This document shows, piece after piece, positions 19,101 through 26,148 of a stretch of 26,148 nt of DNA. Below the pieces are notes generated by a model. It did no database searches and was not told the DNA's origin. It saw only the letters and a program-made list of their open reading frames with translations. The position numbers were made by a program, and so were the translations under genes. The DNA is taken from assembly GCA_036939755.1 (NCBI GenBank), contig JALLAZ010000219.1:1-26148 (forward strand), given 5' to 3'. This DNA is from Stephanodiscus triporus (Eukaryota > Bacillariophyta > Thalassiosirophyceae > Thalassiosirales > Thalassiosiraceae). The first letter of the stretch is position 1. Every line of letters begins with the position of its first letter.

Positions 19101-22100
19101 TTACTCATCGTCACAATCACTGTATTCATTATTTTCGCTCTCGGTGCCATCCTCCTTCTCCGTCTCTTCGTCGTCGTCACTGGTTTCCGAAGAACTATCT
19201 GGAATCTCTTCAACATAGTCCAACCCCTCTCTTAGACTTGCTGCGTCCATCAAAATGTCATGGTTCTCGTCACTCAGACGCATAGGATTCAACAGTAAGA
19301 CACTATGCCGATATTGTGCATTCATTCTTGGTAAGTCGTTGCCTGCATTATGATTCTCCAAGACGACATTTGAACATAGAACAAACTGACAACGGACCAC
19401 GACCTCTTTATCCGACAACCAAAACCAACGGGGTGCACGATCAACGTCGTTCAACCACAATCCTTTGCATACCCATTCTCCCTCTCTTGCTACCCCTCCA
19501 TCTGTTTCCAAAGATCCACCTTCAACCTTCCACGGATCCGATGTCCACTGAACCAGATAATACTTCATCGTATCATCGACCAAGTATGCTCCATATTGTT
19601 CAATTACAATCAGTTTGGCCATTCTTTCTCCAATCTGATTGAGGGTCCACTGTTGTGCCCTTTCGTGTTCATCAACATCGCAGTCTTTCTTTTTGCGAAA
19701 GGTAATTTTCCTCCAATCATTCCAACCAAGGTACATGGTCCAATACTTACAGTCATCGCATGGATTTGAGTAGCGTTCTCCAATTGGTTTTTTGAGCCTC
19801 TGCGAGCACCCATGACACAGACATGGCACACGCCTTGCCATTACTGAGTAACCGACAATCTCAGGGTCGGCAACAAAGTTGTGGTGAGTCCGTATACCCA
19901 TGTTTTTTCCTGTACCGAATCCCATGGCTTCCATTTTTAGTGGGAGAAATTCAGTGTCACCATGTTCTCGCACAATGAATCGACGCTCAGTTATTAGACG
20001 TCCTGCATCCTTCTTTTTCCGAGATGAATGACTTCTTGCACCTCTCACATAATCATCGTCCTGAAGTATATTGCATACAATCCTGGCAAGGCTAACAATT
20101 GATCCACTCTCAACTTTGTGAGATGGTGCCCAACGATTTCCATCTACTTGTTGCTCGGGTAGAGTAACAAAGTTATCGAAAGCGGTATCACAGAATGTTT
20201 TGTGGCAGCCACCCTCGGCATCGCATCTGCACTTTCCATGACCGGCACACTTAACAAAATGATACATCAACTTTCCTGTCCTTTGAGCAAGCATCGTCAG
20301 CAAATACAATGCAGTTCCACATTTATATTGTCCCGAGCAACCATCTGTGATGAATAACATCATGTTGAAATTGTCATGCGAAAGATTACCTCTCTCCTTA
20401 AGATCGTCCAGCATTTGAATGGTGTTCTGGAATGTTGTTGCTGCTATTTGTGGTTTTTCGTCAGACAGATGTGAGTAAGAAAGCGTTCGTCTGGACAAAT
20501 CGATATCTTGAATTGATACGATGCGTATTTCCATTGAAACATCCGCATCCTTTGCAAAGTTCTCCGACTGAATCTCACGCATTGGCACCGGTTGATATCT
20601 TTCAGAGTAATCCATTTCGACAACGATAACACCATCGTTCTGTTTGAAATGATCGTAACACATCCGGACTCCAAATTTGGAACCCAACAGCTTCACATGC
20701 ACCTGGTGTTGGAACATCTTCCACAGATATTTCTCATAGGTGCCTCCAGGTTTGATGAATTCATTCACAGGTTCCGTCATCATTATTCTAAGTTTCACCT
20801 GCCTAACTTTTGGAGTGCCGCCCTTCAGACTTTGTTTTTTCTCATCAGACATAATCTCACATTGTTCACAAATGCATTCCTTTCCCTCAACTCGCATAGC
20901 ACCATCACCATGATAGCTACATTTGGAATGTATTCCAAATATTACGTACGATATTCTCTCTGTGCACTCACTCTCCATCGCTGGGATTAATTCTTTCCAG
21001 TTGTTCCTACACTCAGTGCATTCTTGAACGGCACATTGAAACCGGCAATAGTATCTATTGTCAATAATGACATGAGGGCAACCCAATTGGGATGCTGCAT
21101 CCCAACCGCTCTTGTATTTTGGATATAGGTCAGTAGGATTGGTACACACCTGCTCTATATAAGTATCGAGCTTCCCCGACAGATCATGCTTCCGACGTCC
21201 ATCTCTCATTCCTTGTAACTCCCTTTTCAGTCTGGTGATTAACTTTTTTCGAAAGAGATTAAGGCATTTGTGTATGTCATCGAAAATGATACAGGTTTCA
21301 CATCCACACATTAATTTTTCACGTGCAGACATCTTCTTGACGTGACTGCACGATGTCTTCAGGATGTGTCTCACTTTTGATTCTGAAATAATGACACGGT
21401 TACCCTCAGTTGCATCTTCAAAATGTTCGATCATGTGATTATGGAGTATGCGGGGATTGCACATCAGCATCATCTTCTGAACACGAACAGGTTGACGTGT
21501 TGTTGGATCTCTAACAATGGCACCATCTCTATCTCGTTTGATGACTAGGTTGTCCTTAAACAGACTGTGTCGAACCATATCGTTGTTTTCAATCCAATAT
21601 TCCAAGGCATCTAACAACCCATTACTGTATTTTGTTCGCTGTTCGTCTTCACTCAACATGACCCAGCCCTCCTCTCCGCCCTCCGCAATATCTGATCGTT
21701 TCTTTTTGGCGGACGACAGAGTTCTAATACCATTACGAACACTAAAACCCAACTATTTGCTGATTTCTCTCAATGATATCTCTCTTTTGGATGAAGGAAG
21801 AATGTCATCGTTGCTCATTTCCTTTGTTGGGGTAGGAAGTAGACCAAGGCAGAGTGCCTTGACAACTGATCGTTTTACTAGGCTTGTTCGAAATCGACCT
21901 TTATTCTTGTTGGAAGAGTTTTGTTTACGTCCAATCAACTTCCTTGCGCATCGCAATAATTGTTGGCCGAGCTTAATCTCCTTCATGTTGATACCAATAG
22001 ATGACGATATGTTTTTGAAGGATGGATCTGATAGCACTTGTAAGAAAATCAGTCGCTGTTGCTCTAACGTGCTGATACCAACAGAAGCCTTGAGTACTTT

Positions 22101-22691
22101 TTTCTTAGCTCTTGATAATGCGATGCGTTCTCCAATAGTGCGTATTTTGGGATCACTATCGCGAGGTAGACCTTTATTTTTCCCACGAGTATGATTCCGA
22201 AAAGCTCGCTTATCAACTGCATACGGAGGTGTACATTATTCCCAGTTAACAGTGCTCTTGTTGAAGGTGGCTTGGTAAATGATCGGTACGGTTGACAGTA
22301 CTTCCTTGATGGACCTGCGTAGATCAATGTTTGATATTAACTTAATGATCATAAACTTTTGAGTATCATGATCAACATTCAGTAAGACATTAATAAACTG
22401 GTCAACACTAGCATCATGATTGGGTGGTGATGAAGCCTCTGCCGGAGTAGTTATCTTGATGTTTTTGTCTCCGCGTGAGGGGAGGAGGTCCGGGCCTACT
22501 CGTTGGCCTTCCTTGCCGGGCGGCGCATTGTCGTCAGTCTCGCAGGCCACCTCGCCTCCTCGTTGGCCTTCCTCGCCAGGCGGCGCATCGTCGTCGGTCT
22601 CACAGGCCACCTCGTTGTTGCGGGACAGTCGGTCACGATACTCTCGGGCCGCGTCGCCCTCGTACCTCGGGTGCAGGAGGCGGATGGCCAT
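19101..22691 (-). mobile_element. Transposase-like gene, 1,196 codons, interrupted by two in-frame stops
   Basis: From ATG 22691 (context gacgATGG) to the final stop at 19101-19103, one minus-strand frame runs without a frame change. It is broken only by TAA at 22236-22238 and TAG at 21753-21755. The pieces are 151, 160 and 883 codons; the last has no ATG until its codon 32 (nt 21659). The long piece contains Cys-pair-rich segments (CGCETCIIF; CAVQECTECRNNW; CICEQCEIM), then acidic motifs that could form an RNase-H-fold catalytic triad: MDYSERY (D at codon 381 of the piece), FITDGCSGQYK (D470) and GHGKCRCDAEGG (D511/E513). The order 'SDG-x-x-QYK ... HGKG-x-CDG-x-GG' recurs, from memory, in uncharacterised eukaryotic DDE transposase-like proteins. 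The N-terminal piece has a duplicated 20-residue unit. The C-terminus is strongly acidic (SSSETSDDDEETEKE). No terminal inverted repeats were found by eye. It is either a recently inactivated copy or two stops read through or removed in the mRNA. Confidence 0.6.
22501..22620 (-). repeat. 60-base in-frame tandem duplication in the transposase-like gene
   Basis: Bases 22501-22560 and 22561-22620 match at nearly every position (both start cgttggccttcc). On the minus strand they encode two copies of a 20-residue unit built around EVACETDDxAPPGxEGQR. The differences are scattered substitutions, with no insertion. This part is visibly GC-richer than the rest of the transposase-like frame. Confidence 0.7.
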
Positions 22692-23125
22692 CGTCTCCTA
22701 GTCGCCATTCCCGTTCCCTCCCTCCCCTCCTTCCCGTCATCTGTCGTATTCGAACCGCGGGGCCCTTGCCGGACAACGACGACGACAACGATGCAATTGC
22801 CTCCATCGCCATCATCCAATCCCTCCACCTGGCGTTCCCCCCCTGTACCATCCCTTAAGAGACAATCGCAAGAGAGTCTCGCGAAAGATGAAGAAAGAAT
22901 GATGGAGCAGGAAATTGTGAGCTCTAGATTATACTATTCTAGAGCGAACAGAGGCTGGAATGGACTAGGCCCCTTTTGGGCGAGTCCAACGCATCGGAGT
23001 GCCATCCGTTGGCTAGCGTTGGGTCGCTAGCAATCGCTGGCGACCAACAAATTTGGCAACGGCTTGCAAGCGGCTCTGCTGCTTCCACGCAGCAGATGAA
23101 GAAAGGGGGCATCCCACTTTCTTAA
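22692..23125. other. Leader and right flank of the transposase-like gene, with a hairpin at 22921-22945
   Basis: GC-rich sequence (22692-22860) upstream of ATG 22691 is probably leader or promoter. At 22921-22945 gctctaga and tctagagc flank a 9-base loop (ttatactat), a perfect 8-bp hairpin. Beyond it, cgttggctagcgttgggtcgc near 23008 contains short repeated phrases. I find no gene here. Confidence 0.4.
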
Positions 23126-23180
23126 GGTCTGAAAATGTAAGTGTTTGACTCCCAAAAAGTTCTGGCTGTAGGCCAGACCT
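23126..23180 (+). repeat. 55-base dispersed repeat, copy 1
   Basis: It begins ggtctgaaaatgtaag and ends ggctgtaggccagacct. A second copy at 23676-23730 in the same direction differs at three positions. Inside copy 1, tctggc and gccaga flank tgtag (a 6-bp hairpin), and aggtctg (23125-23131) pairs with cagacct at the far end. Flanking bases of the two copies are unrelated, so the repeat has sharp edges. Confidence 0.75.
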
Positions 23181-23675
23181 CTGGGAGTGGTGGGCAATGG
23201 GTTGTCGATTGCATTCCGCAACCCAGAAAAAAACAATGAGCCAATTCAATTTGCCTTGCGAGAGAGGCAAGTCTGGGTTTGTATTTTTCATGGTGTTCCC
23301 GCGCTAGAGAGAAAAGAACATTGGCGCCATGAATGTGTGGCTGTCACATGACTGAGAATTTCTGGTCTATTTCTTTGTTTACAAAAAATGAGATACCTGT
23401 CTCACATTACATTTCACTAGCTTGATAGTCAGAGAGCACGGGCACCATGAGCTGTGCATCGTTCTCACCGCTAATTTTTCTGCGGCTACTGGCGATTTTT
23501 CCTGTCAGGGAAAAACTCAGTGCGCCTGGAATGCAACACATAGAATACGCTGTCATACATAAGACAAAGGAGGTCAAAGAAAGAACTACATAACTAGGTA
23601 GATAAATAAGAAGAATAGTAGTCCAGTTTGCACTCAAAGTGGACTTTTTAATCTCTGATTTATCAAGCTATGTGG
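23181..23675. other. Spacer between the two 55-base repeats; no gene seen
   Basis: This 495-base stretch has stops in all six frames apart from short ones (a 76-codon minus frame at 23407-23637 has a hydrophobic segment but no recognised family). It is bounded by direct copies of the 55-base repeat, as would be a small nonautonomous element flanked by terminal repeats, but 55 bases is short for an LTR. Confidence 0.3.
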
Positions 23676-23730
23676 GGTCTGAAAATGTAAGTTTTCGACT
23701 CCCAAAAAGTTCTGGCTGTAGGCCAAACCT
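23676..23730 (+). repeat. 55-base dispersed repeat, copy 2
   Basis: This is the second direct copy of the repeat at 23126-23180. Its three differences are two in the central gttttcgact segment and one in the terminal ccaaacct, which weakens the hairpin seen in copy 1. Confidence 0.75.
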
Positions 23731-23874
23731 CCATTGTGGCATGCACGCTTCTTTGCAGCCGAAGGTTGCAAATAGAAGGACATAGACTTAGTGCACTATT
23801 GTCTTAAGTATGACAACACCGCTATGAATTACAGGCATGCAAAAAAATGTTGAAGTAGTCATTTCAAAGGATTG

Positions 23875-23939
23875 GGAATCCCCCCCCCCCTTCTTTTGAA
23901 AAAATGGGATTCCCCCCCCCCCTCCTTCGAAAAGAATAG
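23875..23939. repeat. Duplicated C-tract unit of about 35 bases
   Basis: Two neighbouring units each read ggga(a)t, a run of about 11 C, then a cttc/cttcg segment with gaaaa. The second unit has small differences. Poly-C tracts of this length mutate fast; no coding content. Confidence 0.6.
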
Positions 23940-23968
23940 GTAAAGGAAATATTAAGTCCTACAGTATT

Positions 23969-26120
23969 TTAATAAGGTCCCAACATGGTATCATCAATTG
24001 GGACAATGTCTGGTAACGTTGTGCAATTTTCACCAAAGAGATTGATGAAATCATTTGAGGAGCATTCAAGAGCAGAGATGTGCTTTTGTTGAAGTACCGT
24101 GGTGTCTCGTAAATATGATCTGTACGAATCAATAAAATCGGCATTCATTCCCGCTTCATCAAGTAGGAGCAATGTGAATCGCATAATTTCATCTTTCGTT
24201 AGGTCAGGATGGCAGGTTTTGGCAACAGATTGGAGTACCTCAGCAATCTTGTTGGCTGAAAGGTATTTTGTGACACCTTGGTGATTAGTGAAGATGCCCA
24301 TCGGTTGATCATCCAATTGGCCTAGGCGTTTTGCTCACAGAAAAATTTGATATGCCGCGCGTACCGGACATATGATCGAAGGCTTTTCATCCGCGACAAA
24401 AGTTATCGACTGACCATTTTGGCGGTTCTTTTGGATTCGGATGGTTAGTTTCATCTTTGCGGGTAGAGTTGCCAGGCCATCAAGAGAAGTCACCGTTATC
24501 AAACGTCCTGTTTTATCGTAGAACTTCCAATCTGAAAAAATTAAGGCTTTAATAACTCTGTTTCCAGAAACATATTCAAACTCGTCAATCTTGTTTTGGG
24601 TGGTCTGGGCATATCCTGCACTCAAAAACCTGCCACTCTGCCGAGAGTAATCCAATCAAAAATGACAGATATGGCTTGATCCGACTCAGATGCCTGATTT
24701 GCGATCTTGACAAACATCTCTTTCGAGATGGGGCTTCTGCGTCTGGCTATATTTTCTTCTTGCTCTCGCATGTGAATGAGTTTGAAGTCATGTTCTCCCT
24801 GTCAGAAGGATTTGCTGGAATGGGGAAGTTACGATACTTGAAGAGTTTGTTAATGCTTTGTGCATACCCGGCTGCTGTTGCTGATCTAGAGTTGCAATCA
24901 AGCATTAAATTGTCCACAAAACAAGCAACAAGCCTTTCATATCCAGGTTTATCTCTGCAGGGGTCAGGAAAAAACTTTTCGTACACCAATTCAAGTACTG
25001 AGCCTGCCTAAACCGTTCTGTTTCAATAAGCAGAACCTTGTTTAAGTCGAACAACTTTCGCGTCAACAAAATTTCCCAGATATTTGAGAGCAGCTCTTGA
25101 CTCGGTTGGAAGAAACGACAGTGTTTCAACTCCACATGATCCTGTTGAAGTTTTGAGAAGTCATATTGAAACAAGGAAGGATTGTGAGCAGACTTTTTGA
25201 TTCTTGAGATCTCGTCCGAAATCTTGTAGGCAAGTGTGTTGATCCATTTGGCATTTATACCAACGTTGGAGCCAATTAAAAGCCCACAGAAAAATCTTGC
25301 TAATGCGCGACCGATAATGGATTTCTTGCTAGTATGCACAGTCCAATTCTTGGCACTGATATTATCTGTCACACAAAGCACCACTGGATGAGGATCATTG
25401 ATATCGTTGTCTTTAATTATTGCAGATATAGCTGCACAGTAGTTGATGATAATAATAGTAACATACTCAAGACAATTGATTGAAATAAAGGTGTCATCTT
25501 CATTGTTCTTCATGTGCAATAAAGTTCGACGAACAATGTCATCCGGGAATGGTAAGTACCACCAAACTCAAAGTGTGGTTGAGTAACCACCGCAAGATTG
25601 AAGGGAGCTATCTCCAAACAAAAAGGCGGTTGGAGTTCTTGGAATGATCAAGGCAATTGGTACGTCGAATGAAATTCCGGAATTTTCTCTCAGAGCTTGA
25701 CGGATAAAATCAATCTCTGCTCGCATGGTTTCGTTGATAACATAGACCTGCTTGAAGTGATTCACCATCTTGGCCGCGGTTTTTAAAGCAAAATTTATTT
25801 CTCTGGCAAATTCAGACTGATTACCTGAGAATTGCTTGATTTCGTTCAATGTTTTCCACGATCTCACGAAATTTGGGAGAGCAGGCCAAAAGTAGTTCCT
25901 TGTTTTGCTTTAAAGCAAATACTAGCAAAGTGTAGATGTGCGACATGATTTTATAAAGGGACGTCTGCTCATACACGTCACTTTGAGGGGGGGCACTTTT
26001 GTGGTATCATCACCGGTTTTTTTTATTTCGTATGCATCATGGAGGCATCTCCTAATATTATAACACGTCCCCATTTTTGTTAGTGAAATAACTGTCATTG
26101 TCGTTTCACGACGCTTTGTC
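23969..26120 (-). mobile_element. Decayed tyrosine-recombinase retroelement (DIRS-like): RNase-H-like and recombinase parts
   Basis: In minus-strand reading order: a helical piece (about 26120-25860, SLYKIMSHIYTLLVFALKQN), then after a frame change near 25860 a piece with FGDSSLQSCGGYSTTL (about 25590), which looks like the start of an RNase H domain. An in-frame TGA at 25568-25570 interrupts it before VWWYLPFPDDIVRRTLL, CLEYVTIIINYCAAISA and VVLCVTDNISAKNW. A frame change near 24985 leads to FFPDPCRDKPGYERLVAC and ATAAGYAQSINKLF, then further frame changes near 24750 and 24640. A final piece contains KIDEFEYVSGN, KLTIRIQKNRQNG and ICPVRAAYQ. It is split by TGA at 24335-24337 before AKRLGQLDDQPMGIF, and ends past SYRSYLRDTTVLQQKH at 23969. 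RNase H followed by a tyrosine-recombinase domain is the DIRS layout; the reverse transcriptase would lie past the right edge of the window. The relic is inactive. Confidence 0.65.
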
Positions 26121-26148
26121 TATGTCTAATTGTGCGTTTTGTCACTTT

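Noticed and set aside
21753..22238. Introns that would remove the two stops in the transposase-like gene
   Set aside because: The nearest GT...AG pairs around each stop are only about 12-34 bases long or shift the frame, while the surrounding sequence reads on in one frame.
18363..22456. 15-base identity (ccggagtagttatct) at 18363-18377 and 22442-22456
   Set aside because: One 15-base match is not rare in a window of this size, and neither flank extends it.
22740..22775. ggttcgaatac on the minus strand, resembling a tRNA B box
   Set aside because: No matching A box or acceptor stem lies at the right distance.

Overview
The window is nuclear DNA of a photosynthetic stramenopile, most likely a diatom. 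The clearest sign is the small gene at 17594-18091 (minus), whose product starts with a signal peptide ending in SAFAP, the diatom type of plastid-import signal. Short GT-AG introns, PT-rich linkers and diatom-type families support this. All assignments come from reading motifs and from remembered families; no database search was run.

Left part (1-11409). A small diatom-type protein of unknown function (194-796) is followed by a leucine-rich-repeat protein fused to a 2-oxoglutarate/Fe(II) oxygenase of TET/JBP-like appearance (972-2792). A five-exon POT/PTR peptide or nitrate transporter (2896-5084, minus) converges on it. Beyond a short divergent spacer is a frameshifted relic of a choline-kinase/APH-like kinase (5457-6875). 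It is followed by about 2 kb of decayed sequence with short tandem repeats and no gene I can defend. A three-exon prolyl-4-hydroxylase-like oxygenase with a long Gln/Asn-rich N-terminus lies at 8883-11409 (minus).

Middle (11410-18091). A four-exon gene (11904-17452) encodes about 1,723 residues: an N-terminal membrane anchor, a diatom-family domain that may be glycosyltransferase-like, a PT linker, a leishmanolysin (M8) domain that has lost its zinc-binding residues, and an EGF-like tail. The plastid protein lies tail-to-tail with it.

Right part (18092-26148) is mobile-element territory. It holds about 2.3 copies of a 185-bp tandem repeat, hairpins, and a 1,196-codon transposase-like reading frame interrupted by exactly two stop codons (19101-22691, minus). 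A pair of 55-bp repeats follows, then a decayed tyrosine-recombinase retroelement of DIRS type (23969-about 26120, minus) that runs off the window edge.

The host genes do not form a pathway. Two unrelated 2OG/Fe(II) oxygenases lie within 10 kb, but nothing in the sequence links them functionally.
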